Source: Spinacia oleracea (taxonomy: Eukaryota; Streptophyta; Magnoliopsida; Caryophyllales; Amaranthaceae). From it: a stretch of DNA of 64,000 nt. The stretch is from positions 34,463,247 to 34,527,246 of the forward strand of contig NC_079488.1 of assembly GCF_020520425.1 (NCBI RefSeq), given 5' to 3'. The notes under the pieces were generated by a model. It was not told the origin of the DNA, searched no databases, and saw only the letters and a list, made by a program, of their open reading frames with translations. Both the position numbers and the translations under genes were made by a program. Positions 22,862 through 34,025 of this stretch are shown piece by piece. Position 1 is the first letter of the stretch; every line of letters starts with the position of its first letter.

Positions 22862-25800
22862 TTATCCCTCTATAAGGGATGTATACCAGGTATGATCCCA
22901 ATGACTTATATTTCTAGGCAAAATTGCTGAAACTCTACACTGTACATGGTGTTTGATGTCCTTACACACCTTATCAAGTCTGCAGACTTGACCATTCCAC
23001 AAAGCATTGTTTCGTTCCCTCCATATATGATACACTGTGCACATGACTGCAGCATACATGACCTCTTTCCTGAATTTAGTAGCTGATCTTTTATGCAACC
23101 AGTTTACCAGATCAGGTAAGTATCTGGTACAACTAATGCCCAACTAAGAGCCAATCTGCTGCCAACATCTCACACTGAACAAGCAACCACTGAACAGGTG
23201 CCTGTGGTCTTCCACTGCAATGCCACACCACAGACATGTGCTATCAGTTGTGACACCAATCTTCATTAGTCTATCTTTGGTGTTTAGCCTGCCAAGCAAA
23301 GCAAGCCAGATGATAAATCTGTGTTTAGGATGACCCAGTCTCCCCCATATAGCATTAGTCCAATAATGAACTGGAGCAGAACCCACCAGTTTCAAGTAAG
23401 CTCCCTTAATAGAGTACTTACTGATAGCCATCAACTGGTTTTCAGTAATGTGTTGCTTCATCAATTCTTTGATCTGGAAAATGGCCATCCAGTACCAACT
23501 ATCATCATTTTTAGGGGAATAATCCCACCAGGATTTGCCTTTCAAGTATACTGAGTGTATCCACTGAACCCATATATTCTTCTTTTTTTTGGCAATCAAC
23601 CATACATGCTTACCCATAGCAGCAATGTTCCACATCCTCAGATTGGTGAGCCCCAAACCACCCTCATTTTTTGATTTGCAAACAGTAGACCAAGCAACTT
23701 TTCCAGGTACACTTGAATCAGCTGTTCCTTTCCACAGAAAGCTCCTACAAATGCTATTTACAACTTTAAACATACTTTTAGGCAAGATCATGATCTGTGC
23801 CCAGTAATTCTGAAGAGCCATAAGCACTGAGCTAACTAAAGTCAATCTACCAGCAAATGATAGAAATTTAGCACTCCAACTTTTGATTCTAATGCACATT
23901 CTCTCCACAAGTTTGTAACATTCAGCAATGGAGATTCTTTTTGAGCATATAGGAATGCCAAGATACCTAAATGGGAAAGTCCCATGAGCAAACCCAGTCA
24001 TGTCAAGCACTCTCTTCACTTCCTGATCTGGCATACCAGAACAATACACAGATGTTTTAGCAGCACTAGCCTGAAGCCCAGTGGTTGCAGAAAATAGTTT
24101 AAACCCTTGCATCAACAGATTGACTGACTTGAACTCACCTTTACAACACAGAATGATGTCATCAGCAAAACACAGGTGTGTCAGCTTAGTTTTTTTACAC
24201 CTTGGATGGAAATGAAACCCTTCCTTTTCTCCCACAATTGTTAAAATTCTGGACAGGTATTCTACACATAGAACAAACAGAAGTGGTGAAAATGGATCAC
24301 CTTGCCTGAGTCCCCTTTTCCCTTCAAAAAAACCATGTAAAGAACCATTGATTGAGAGTGAAAATCTGGGTGATCTAACACACTGCATGATTAGGTGAAC
24401 AAAATGAGAGGGAAACTTCAACCCAACCAACATTTCCTCCATAAAGTTCCAGTCTACTGTATCATAAGCTTTTTGCAGGTCCAACTTGATGAGACACCCT
24501 GCAGCACTGTGTTTCCTTTCATAGCCTTTAATAATATCCTGGCATACCATAATATTGTGAGCAATAGACCTGCTATGCACAAATGCCCCCTGGTTTTGAG
24601 CTATAATATCAGGTAAAACATCTCTCATTCTGTTGCAAAGCACCTTTGAAATGCATTTGTGAATGACATTACAGCAAGAGATTGGTCTATATTCTTGCAC
24701 AGTCTCAGGGCATTTCCCTTTTGGAATGAGTGTGATACTTGTTGCATTGATTTCCTTCAAGAGTTTCCCTGTGGAGAGAAAATCCAGAATGGCATTGCTT
24801 ACATCATCCCCATATCACCCCAACTACCTTTGAAAAAAGAGCTACCAAACCCATCAGGTCCTGGTGCTTTGGTGCCATCTATCTCCCACATAGCCTTCTT
24901 GACCTCCTCCTTTGTGTAAGGGGAATTAAGCATGGCTTGCATTGTATCAGAAACCACATGACCTCTATTTACCACAGACTGCTTGACATTGATTCTATTT
25001 CCCCCAGAGGTGCCCAGCAACCATTTATAATATTCTAAGAATACCTCTGGAACTTGGCTAGGATTGGTGGTCCATCTACCATGCATATCCTTGATTGAAA
25101 AAATTGAGTTATGAATTTGTCTTTGTTTTATAGATCTGTGAAACATAGTTGTGTTAGCATCACCTTCTTTAATCCAAGCTGCCTTTGCTTTTTGACCTAG
25201 AAAACTCAAGTAAGCAGAGTGAGCTGCCATATACTCCTGGTTTGCAACCTTCTCTTGATTGGCCAACTCCTCATTAGAGGGATCCAAATGAAGAGCATTC
25301 TGCAGTTGTTGGAGGTTATGAGCAGTTTTGCAATCTAGGACCTCAATATCACCATATCTCTCCTTATTCATAAGCTTCAAAGCAGACTTAACTGATTTTA
25401 GCTTCTGTACTATCTGGTACATCTTGGTGCCATGACAGGAAATATTCCAAGCATTAGACACAAGATCTTTATTGTTTGGTGCCTCTTGCCACATTTGGAA
25501 AAACTTAAAATATTTCTTACCAACAGCAATGTGAGAGTAACAAGAAACCACACCAGGGCAATGATCAAAGTATCCCTCATTCTTGAAGCAGACCTCAGTA
25601 TGAGGATACTGATTACACCAGTGTTGATTTACTAACACTCTATCTAGCTTTGAAAACACCCTGTTGTTACCAAGTTGCTTATTGTTCCAGGTATAGAAGT
25701 TACCAGTGAATTTAGCATCCTCAAGACCACAAGAGTTCACACAATTCTGAAAATCTTTCAGTTCACTAAGTCTGACAGCACTACCAATTCTCTCATCTGT

Positions 25801-26237
25801 GTTTAAAACACAGTTGAAATCTCCCATAAGGATCCAAGGTCCATTAATTTTTCCAGCCAAAGAGCAAAGATCATTCCACAAAGCACACCTCTCATACTGA
25901 GAGTTGTGAGCATAAATAAAAGAACAGGCAAACTGATTACCATTCTTTAATCCAATATCACCGTGTATCAGTTGACTAGAGCAGAAAAAAGGATTCGCCT
26001 GAAACTCACTAGGATTCCATGCCAAAACTATTCTCCCTCCAGGGTGACACATATTATTAGAGGTAAAAGACCAACCATCAAACAAATTTAGGTACAAAGC
26101 ACCAAGATTATGAACTTTGACCTTAGTTTCCAGGAGAAAAACAAGGCTGCATTTATTGGAATTCAGAAAAGATTTAACATCTCTCTGCTTTGTGCCCCTG
26201 TTTATACCCTGACATTCCAGAATATGATTCTATCCAT
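22862..26237 (-). pseudogene. LINE ORF2: endonuclease, reverse transcriptase, zinc region
   Basis: The start is the ATG at 26237 (MDRIIFWNVR). The APE endonuclease includes LMGDFNCVL (Asp and Asn of the active site), FTWNN and KLDRVLVN, then FDHCPG with the catalytic Asp-His. RT follows with TLIPKG, LIKLDLQKAYDTVDW, KRGLRQGDPFSPLLFVL and the catalytic FADDIIL. The C-terminal zf-RVT-like region has WLALLGRLNTKDRL and CLWCGIAVEDHRHLFSGC. Damage: a one-base loss near 26190, another near 24806 that separates the EN and RT frames, and a TAG at 23144-23146. The protein nicks DNA and copies LINE RNA by target-primed reverse transcription. Confidence 0.9.
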
Positions 26238-26277
26238 TAGGGGAAGGAGGGGTTCCACCTCCATTTCCTAATGTCTA

Positions 26278-27492
26278 TTAGCCCCTTGGTTGAACCAGAA
26301 CCCCATTGTTACCATTGTCATCACCTGCTGCAATTACTAAACCATCATGTTGCACTTGATCAAGGGCCTGAAAAGAATTAGTAGTCACAACAGGAGATTG
26401 TACTTCTCTCCTAACATAGGCTGTGTTAGTGGCCAAAGTAAACCCCCCCTCTACAGTGTCATCAGCTACACCAGGGGAAGTACTCACTAGCATAACCTCA
26501 GTGGTTACCTTAGCTTTTGCCACCCATTTCTTCCTCGCTTTTTTCTTCCTGCAATCAGCTTCTAAGTGTCCAAGTAACTTGCAATGTGCACATACAGTGG
26601 GTTTCCACTCATAAACCACCTTCACAACCTTCAAATCACCATTCTCATCCTGAAATCTCACAGTATCAGGAAGATCCTGTGATAATGCAACCTCCACTTG
26701 CACTCTGGCAAATTGAAGCTTTTCCCTGTGAATGGTAGCTTGATCAGCTTGCACCAGTGTTCCAATTGCACTGACAATTTTGCTCAAACTTTTAGAACCC
26801 CAGAATTTGAGGTCTAAATTCTTCAGCTGCAACCAGATTGGAACCACTTTGACCTCATCCTTGAAATCAACAATATCCTTATGCCATGGTTTGCATATGA
26901 CTGGTTTCTTATCAAAAGTAGGTCTATTAATGTCAAGAATCTTATCCCTATTTTCCATAATAAAGAATCTAACAAGATACACACCATGCTCAATCAAAAC
27001 AACCTTGTCCACCCCAAAATCCTTCCATACCCTCCTAAAGAAACCCTCAATCACAGATAAAGGGGGATTAGCACCCAAAACAGCACAAATCAAAGCTGAA
27101 TTCCAGTAATCCACTTCTTCTTGAATATCATCCAGTTCAATGCATATGACATTATCAGCAACATGATCGCAAGTAGAATGTAAAACTGGAATTGGTGTTA
27201 CCTGAGGGGTCTGAGCATATCCCGATTTCATGACAGATAGCCATGGGGAGAACGTTTTATGACTCTCCGATCGATTTTGCATCGCAACTAATGATAATTT
27301 GGGGGAGAGAATTTCACCTTCCTCACTACCAGAACTCATCTCATCTTCCGCCGAGTTATGGGTTTCTGATTCCACCTCCAGAATATTCACTCCAAGTAGA
27401 TCATCCATCGACTTTGTCTTCTTGGCCTGAGAATCCGACGACGGGCCCGCCGGTTTACGGTGGTTCTTTCGAGCTTTCGATCTCCCTGCCAT
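26278..27492 (-). CDS. LINE ORF1: DUF4283-like RNA-binding protein with CCHC knuckle
   Basis: An intact frame of 404 codons. The N-terminus is basic and Ser-rich (MAGRSKARKNHRKPAGP). Residues about 120-270 fit the DUF4283 region seen in plant L1 ORF1 proteins, including GVYLVRFF, KPVICKPWH and IWLQLKNL. A zinc knuckle CAHCKLLGHLEADC (C-x2-C-x4-H-x4-C) lies near residue 310, followed by KKKARKKW. ORF1 proteins of this kind bind the LINE RNA as a ribonucleoprotein. It ends 40 bases before ORF2 starts, so ORF2 would need reinitiation or a second translation mode. It is uninterrupted, unlike ORF2. Confidence 0.88.
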   Translation of the reverse strand: MAGRSKARKNHRKPAGPSSDSQAKKTKSMDDLLGVNILEVESETHNSAEDEMSSGSEEGEILSPKLSLVAMQNRSESHKTFSPWLSVMKSGYAQTPQVTPIPVLHSTCDHVADNVICIELDDIQEEVDYWNSALICAVLGANPPLSVIEGFFRRVWKDFGVDKVVLIEHGVYLVRFFIMENRDKILDINRPTFDKKPVICKPWHKDIVDFKDEVKVVPIWLQLKNLDLKFWGSKSLSKIVSAIGTLVQADQATIHREKLQFARVQVEVALSQDLPDTVRFQDENGDLKVVKVVYEWKPTVCAHCKLLGHLEADCRKKKARKKWVAKAKVTTEVMLVSTSPGVADDTVEGGFTLATNTAYVRREVQSPVVTTNSFQALDQVQHDGLVIAAGDDNGNNGVLVQPRG

Positions 27493-27545
27493 GGCGCCAG
27501 CGCAAGGTAGAGGACGAGCCTTAACCTACGCTGAGAGAAAACTTG

Positions 27546-27704
27546 AGCGCGTTCAAGGCACTTTCAAAAGACACAGCCATATTTTCTTTTCGATAGGAAG
27601 CAGTATGCAATGATAACAGGGAAGGATTGATGCAAGAAAGGATCCAACAAGCTCCCTATTTATACAAGAGTTGGCTTGCACGACAGCTCACAGGCGCCAG
27701 GCGC
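27546..27704 (-). promoter_or_regulatory. Promoter and 5' end of Tat1 antisense gene 1
   Basis: On the minus strand, GCGCCTGGCGCCTG (27704-27691) is followed by TATAAATAG (27665-27657). About 75 bases later an ATG at 27580 opens MAVSFESALNALK, which is cut by the LINE near 27545. The spacing of a GGCGCC palindrome about 26-30 bases upstream of a TATA box copies the Tat1 LTR promoter (11501-11566), but facing the other way. The gene would therefore be transcribed from its own promoter toward pol. Confidence 0.6.
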
Positions 27705-28294
27705 AGGGGCCTGCATCTAAGGACGAGGCCACCGTCCTCTCTTATGACTCTAAGTACACACTCTTTAGTGTTTCGGCCAGCAGAGTACAACCTCCATTAT
27801 TCAAGATTCTAAAGCCGCAAGCAGCGCAATTTCAAGCAGTCCGGATCAACGCTTCGGGCAGATTTCGGGTCGATTTTTCAAAATTCAAGCATTCTAGTCC
27901 TAGATCGGCGTCCTAAGTCGAGTCTGCATATGCATATGCAAGAGTTGAATATACTTTGACTTGCGCTTTTCCTAACCAAAAAACCCCAGTCAAAGTGGGG
28001 GCTTATAGTGGGTATATACACCCGAAAAAATGGGCAACTTTTTTATTTTTTTTAAAAAAAAATTTCGCAAAATTGTCATACATGCATATAGCTACAAAAT
28101 TTCAAGGCACACACTACGCATACAATTTCAAACATACAAAAGCTAATCTTCAAATTTTACAAACCAATTCAAGTTCAAAACCATACAAACCATACAAACC
28201 GCACAAAAATTCAAGTTTCAAGCCATACAAACACAATACAATCTAGCCTATACAAAATCAACCCAGGCAAGCTAGAACTCGCTACCATGCAGGG
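27705..28294 (+). other. Spacer between antisense genes with internal PPT-like tract
   Basis: Non-coding. GTCAAAGTGGGGGCTTA at 27988-28004 repeats the element's true PPT (32001-32017). It also shares the upstream context ACTTTGACTTGCGCTTTTCC, about 30 bases before, with 31970-31988. The rest is A/T-rich with ACAAACCATACAAACC-like simple sequence. Confidence 0.6.
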
Positions 28295-30875
28295 TCAGTC
28301 TGAGTCATCATCAACAGTGATGTCAACCATAGGTGCCTTGTCCCTATTACGCCTCCTAAGGCGTTCCAGCTCCTGATCCATCTCCGTCCCAGGGGTACTA
28401 GGATCCTGCTCCGAGATACGAAGAGTACCAGTGGAGGGATGAACTCCCTGCTGAGGAGAGGAATACTGATACGGCGGCGGCATCGGCATATACAGATACG
28501 ACCCATACATCTGAGCTTGGCGCATCCTATCCATCTCTGCGTAGCAAGCTCATGAACCTGCACCCCAAGGCTGAGGACCACTTCCACCGAAGTAGTAGCC
28601 GGAAGGAGGAACAAAGGGCCGTGAACCGCTAGCACTTCCGAATAAATGCCTGGTGGGATCAACATGTACAAAAGGGGAAGCTCCCCACTCAACATTAGAG
28701 TGCCTCTGAAGAGCACCAGCACCGGACTCCTGTCCCAGCTCAAAGCTCTGTCCCTCCTGTCTCGAGGACGTCTCCGCCTGAGGCTCCCTGTCAACAGAGT
28801 CCCGACGGTGTCGACGGCGCTCCTATACAAGATACAATTTCAAGAATAATTTCCCCAAGTTGGAATTTCCAGTATACAAGTTTCAAAATCAAAGTAAGAT
28901 ACCTCTCTGTTCCGGCCAGAAAGCTTCCGGGTCAGCTTGGCGCACTGCGTCTTCCAAGAATCAAGCAAGAGCATCCAGCGACGCACTCTCGCCCGAGGCG
29001 CCTGCATACAAAATTCAAGATCAATTTCCAAATACAAGTTACAAACAGTTTCAAAAATGCAACAATACTTATAGGGGCGTAATGCTCAGGTACAGCATCA
29101 TATGATTTCCGGTGCGGAGGAGAAGCCCAAGGAATGGTCTCCACCACCTCTTCCCCATCCGAGTTCTCACAGCGGAGGATCCTATCAGCATGAGGAATGT
29201 CCTCAGGATCAACCTCCTCCTCCTACATACAATCATACAATCATACAATCATGCAATCAATACAAGAATACAAGAATACAAGCATACAAGAATACAAGGT
29301 TCAAAAGCTCACCGGCGGATGGGAAATACCAGGAGTAGCTATTTATGATACCATGCAATTTGTGCGACGGCAGTACGAAGCGTACTGGTGGAGCCAGCCT
29401 CCTCAGGAAGTCATCATAGCTCCCCTTCCTGTGTACAAACTCCCTCCAAGAGTGGCAAACAGCCTTGCCCCTAGCCTCCGCATAGAGCCGGGCCAACTCT
29501 TCATCCAACGCCAGCATAGACTACGGCGGATCCTTGGGGACAAGTCTATCCCCTGAACTGTGCTGAAGGGACACTTGCTCCCCCATATACCACATATGGC
29601 GGTACAGCCCTGGAAGCAAAACCCGCCGCCCAGACAGGAATTGGGCACGAGCCGCTGAGGCAGGTACAACTGCATTGGCAAAAGGACGCCATACCACCTA
29701 CAAAGCAGACAACTCAGGCAACAGTACAAATACAAATACAAGAAACAAAACAGTACAAAAGATTACCCTATCAGCAGGCAAAATTCTCCAAGCTCTGCGA
29801 GAAGCCGCCAAAGACACACCAACGCGCACCGCTCCTATCCAAGAAGCAGCATACGAGTAAGCCGCATCTCTAGTACGCTCCGGCGCCAAAGTCGGGAAGT
29901 GCTCATAGATCCAAATCTTTCAAGGAACAAACAAAATCTCAGTCAAGTTCAAGATACAAGCGTACAAATACAAAAGTACAAAGTACAAGTAGTCTCGAAT
30001 ACCTCCAGCACGCTCCACAGAGCAGCCATGCTCAAAGGCCCGCCCCATTTCATACAAGAGGTGGCTATAGGCCAAACCGCTCCAGTTATAACTCGGAACA
30101 ACTCTCAAGTCCCTCAGAGCGGACAAGAAGCTAATATGCACCCGACTGTTCCTACTCGGGGCAATCACTCTTCTAATCAAAACAAGGAGGAAGAGGCTAA
30201 CCCTCTGCTCCGCAGACACACCCTCACCACAGATAGCATCCACAAGCACCGTCACAGACGCGTGAGAGTCATCCTCTGACAAGTCAACAACAGGGCCGAG
30301 CAAGTCCCTAGCAGCGGCCGAGCGCCACGTCAGCTCAGAGTCAAAGGTCATATTCCTCTCAGAAAAAAGGAAGACCTGTCATCATAGCAAACTCAAGAGG
30401 GGTAATAGTAATCTCCCCCCATGCCATGTGGAAGGTGTTGGTGGTATCTCACCACAGCTCCAACAAAGCCCACAAACGGTTCTTATTCCCCGTTCTCCTC
30501 GAGGAACCTCCCATGGTACGCCAGAAATCGGCCAGGCCCTCTGAACCTCCACCAAGGACCAGTAAGTACGGAACGGCTTTCCGTCGGCCTACAGGTGAAC
30601 GAGTTAGCTCAAGACCTATACAAGTACGAAGTACAAATTCAAAAACACAGTACAAGACTCACCATGCCAGCCCGAGGCCGCTGAGACAAGTGCCAATCGG
30701 GCCGAAACACCAGGTCGGAAGGGGTCCAACCAGCACCAGTGAAAGCAGGCGCATCTCGGGAAACCATACCCCCACCTGGTGCATTTATTGCAGCCGCTTC
30801 ATCATCCGAAGCATCTTCCTCATCTGCTCGAACCACAGACGACTCAGCAAGCTTTCTCCGACTGTGACGAGGCAT
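28295..30875 (-). pseudogene. Tat1 antisense gene 2 (plant-mobile-domain-like, multi-exon)
   Basis: Read on the minus strand from the ATG at 30875 (MPRHSRRKLAESS). Seven exon-like blocks with GT..AG borders: 30875-30663, about 30588-30003, 29916-29767, 29697-29313, 29222-29069, 29001-28903 and 28822-28295 (stop). PMD-like signatures are RLWALLELW, DTTNTFHMAWGEITITPLEF and AMMTGLPF in exon 2, IWIYEHFPTLAP in exon 3 and LLPGLYRHMWYMGEQ in exon 4. Exon 7 ends with a Pro/Tyr/Gln-rich tail and VDITVDDDSD. Introns are short and made of TACAAG-rich sequence. Damage: a stop after ELW (near 30448), a frame change near 30365, stops in exons 4 and 7, and exon 1/2 phase not resolved. Function unknown; PMD is also found in host proteins that restrain transposons. 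Confidence 0.62.
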
Positions 30876-32000
30876 ACTAAATCAAGTAGCATACAAAGTG
30901 TCAAAATTCTAAACTGGGGGCTATCCTATACTAGCCTAAATAAAGTCAAAAAATTCAACTCAAAACAAAATCCCCAGTGGACCTCTAATTCAAGGTACAA
31001 GTTCTACACCAACGCCTAGGCTACCCACGCCGAAGCAGGTATTCAAATTTCTACACCAACGCCTAGGCTATCCACGGCGAAGCAGGTATTCAAGCTCTAC
31101 GTCAACGCCTAGGCTATCCATGCCAAAGCAGATACAAGTTCGAAAATTCAAAAGTACAAGTTCCAACAGTTCAAGTTCAAGTGGCTATCAAATAGTTTTC
31201 TACAAGATTCAAGAAGCTTAAGCATACAAGCATCATTTCGAAGTACGAAAAAATCAAAACCACATGCAATCCTAGAGTTATTTCATAAGAAAAAACATGA
31301 AAAAATTACATGGACAAGGCAAGAACAAGACCAAGGGAAGAGCTGATCGGCCTTTGAGAGAAAAGAAGCAAAAATTTCAAGTGAATGTGCCTCAAAATGG
31401 CACGGCAAGGGGGCACTCATATAGTGCTTCCCAGCGCTAGGCACCGCACCATCGCCCAGCGTTGACCTGCTGCATGCGCAGGTCTACCGCGCGCGGTCTC
31501 CCGTGCTGATTGCACGCCCTTTGCTACTACGGTCTTCCGCACCAGGCATCAAACGTCGCATCGAACCATCCATCGAAAATACGGGTATACGCCTGTATCT
31601 CCAAGTATAAACAGATGAATATTTCAAGAATACAAAGTCCAAAAAATACAACGACTTAGGCGCCCAACTCCCAACGGACCCAAGCTCCGGGAAAGTCAGT
31701 CGAAATTCAAAATTTTATGGGCCAGTAAAAAGCTCTTATCCCCAGCAAAGCACATCCCAACGGATTAACTCCGGGTATCAAAGTTTAAAATTCAAGATTC
31801 GAAAATTCAAATTTTTGATGCCAAGCTCCGTCCTGAAATGAAGGCATCACCAACCGCACCGAGGTAGACTCTATCCTTTTTCTAACGCCTGTTTTATGCA
31901 GGTATCGGCGTACAAAGAGTGGTCTCGATTGCAGAACAACTTGACCATTCTCTGTCCCTTTCGAAATACTTTGACATGCGCTTTCCTAACCGAACGCTCA
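30876..32000 (+). other. Tat1 3' non-coding region with 47-bp tandem repeat
   Basis: A degenerate three-copy tandem repeat of about 47 bp (CTACACCAACGCCTAGGCTA units) lies at 31003-31137. A GC-rich stretch with CCCAGCGCTAGG and ACCGCGCGCGGT is at 31427-31500. Next to it is CTATATGAG on the minus strand (31423-31415), a weak TATA candidate for antesense gene 2. A PPT-like AAACTGGGGGCTA is at 30911-30923. No sense ORF is convincing. Confidence 0.5.
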
Positions 32001-32017
32001 GTCAAAGTGGGGGCTTC
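32001..32017 (+). other. Tat1 polypurine tract
   Basis: GTCAAAGTGGGGGCTTC lies immediately before the 3' LTR. It is the primer site for plus-strand DNA. Tat2 has the same core (AAAGTGGGGGCTAAC) before its 3' LTR. Confidence 0.8.
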
Positions 32018-34008
32018 TGTAGACACCTAATTTGTATCTCCCCTTTGGGATGATGACGATACCATTATCCTTGTTAGGCGATTGGAGTAACTCCAGGCGG
32101 AAATCCCAATTGCTAAGAACACCTCCAAAATCCAAAGTCCAAAATCCAATCCTAGAGGTCGTTCCCCTCCCGGAACTCGGTACAAAATACAACTTCCAAA
32201 ATCAAATTTCAAAATCCAAGTTTAATCTCAATTAGTGGACCATCCCATTGGTTTTACTAGGCCTTTTACACTAAAAAACATATAAGGCAAGTCAAATTCG
32301 GGCGGCGACCCACAAAACCGAGCATGCCGGGCCCCGTCCCGTAAAACTGGAATTCAAAAACCCGAGAAAGGTTTGTTTTTAGACGCAAAATCAAGCCTTA
32401 ACCTCCAAGCAAACACTACGTGCCAAATATCTTACTATTCGTAGGAAGGTACACCCATATAAGACAAATGAAGGACGCCATCTTTCCGTCCTTTTTGGCA
32501 GCATTCAGCCCACGTCAGCAGCGCCCAGCGCTGGCCTGGCGCCAGGCGCTGGCTTGTGCTGGCGTTTTGCACCATTTCCCTCCTATAAATACCCCTCATT
32601 TCCTTCGAAAAAAGGAGAGGACAACACACATAACGTCGTAATTTCGACATTACTCCTCACAATACAAGCTTCAAAACTCTTCAAAACACATACAAAAAGT
32701 CCTAAATTTAAGAGAAAATGGGAGCTCGAGCCTAAGCTTAACTAGGTAAATCCGAATCCCATTTCAATTAATCATGCTATTTTGATTTCAAATGATTAGC
32801 AAGTTGGAGTTTTTTGCCATAAAAAAAACACCACTTGCAACAATCATACATGCTTTTTCAAAAATACAAACTTTTTCAAAATACGAAATACAAACTTTCA
32901 AGATTCAAGGATGTTCAAAGTTGATTGCATTCATCTCTTTGAACTAGAATCACCTTCAAGCATGGAGTAATCAAAGATGACACCTTTTAGCATTTAAAGG
33001 TTTAATCTTTTGAGATTCAAAACTCCATTTTTTACAAGTTCAAGTCTTCAAATTTCAATATACAAGTTCAAGTTTTCAAATTTCAATCATTTCAAGTTCA
33101 AAGTTTCAATCCTTTCAAGTTCAAAGCTTTCAATATTCAAGCTTTCAATTTCAAGTTCAATATGCAAAATCTAGGACATTTTGGTTGAGCAACCTCTCCC
33201 AAGTTGAGATTTTTGGCTTTGAATTCGTGTCGGGCGCACTTATTTTTAAGGAGCCGCTTGGCGTTCGAATCTCATGTCCCCAAGTACAAATTTCAATATC
33301 GCAATTTCAATATCGCAACTTCAATATCGCACTTTCAATATCGCACTTTCAATATCGCACTTTCAATACCGCAATTTCAATACCGCAATTTCAATATCGC
33401 AATTTCAATTTCGCACTTTCAATTCCGCACCTTTACTTGCCTAGTCCATTTCTAGGCAATGTGGACCTACTCCCTAGTCCTTTTCTAGGGGGTCTTGTAT
33501 TTACTAATTCCACACTTTATTTAGTATTGTGATGTTGCTTTATGTGCTTTATCGCTTTCATCACCAACATGCTAAATACATCAAAATACAAAGGTTACAT
33601 CACGCTTAACGAAGATATTTTTGGACAAACCGGCCTTAGGTTCCTTAAATCAATCTTTAAAGCAAAGTGACCACCGTACAATTAGAAATTCTATTTTGTT
33701 CTAATTTGCAAACCCACATAGTCTAATCTTAGGGTTTATTTTCGAAACAATGTTGTGCCAACGTACTTGAATATTTCTAAAGCTCGCCGAATAAGCATTT
33801 TCGTTCCCGAGCCCGGATCTCACCCATCCATTTCAAGGATTCAAGGCCTTATCCAAAAATAGAGTCATTGTGCGGTCTTCCCAAACGAGACCTAAAATAA
33901 GTTTGGTGGCGACTCCTTCGAGATGCAAAAACAATTCAACGGTTCTCTAAACGAACCGCCGCGTGCCAAAACCCCCATTAAAGGAAGCGGGAAAAAACAC
34001 CCCCAACA
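32018..34008 (+). repeat. Tat1 3' LTR
   Basis: 1,991 bp, TGTAGACACC to CCCCCAACA, followed by TSD GTATT. It mirrors the 5' LTR with scattered substitutions and ten instead of nine 14-bp units (33291-33430). TATA at 32584-32591; PBS echo TGGCGACTCC near 33907. The copia solo LTR finishes right after it at 34014-34020. Confidence 0.9.
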
Positions 34009-34025
34009 GTATTCCCTACAGTTTG

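Larger units (their letters stand above)
22731..27545 (-). mobile_element. L1-type LINE inserted in Tat1 antisense gene 1
   Basis: The poly(A) tail appears as a T-run at 22730-22746, so the element is on the minus strand. It carries a 5' region, ORF1 (27492-26278) and ORF2 (26237-22862), about 4.8 kb and close to full length. The 5' boundary is placed near 27545, because 27546-27580 reads as the start of antisense gene 1 and the LINE leader lies between 27545 and ORF1. No clean target duplication was resolved. ORF2 is damaged by only two frameshifts and one stop, so the insertion is young relative to Athila. Confidence 0.85.
10993..34008 (+). mobile_element. Tat1: Tat-lineage Ty3/gypsy element with antisense genes
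   Basis: The LTRs are at 10993-12969 and 32018-34008. TSD GTATT is at 10988-10992 and 34009-34013, the PBS at 12976 and the PPT at 32001-32017. The total is 23.0 kb, of which about 4.8 kb is a LINE insertion. Order: long leader with two repeat arrays, gag remnant plus protease, RT, RNase H, second (archaeal-type) RNase H, integrase, a conserved post-pol motif, then a 10-kb 3' region with two antisense genes. The dual RNase H marks the Tat lineage. By eye the LTRs differ at a few percent of sites and by one copy of a 14-bp repeat, so the insertion is fairly recent but not new. Pol has eight in-frame stops and the gag capsid is missing. Confidence 0.9.
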
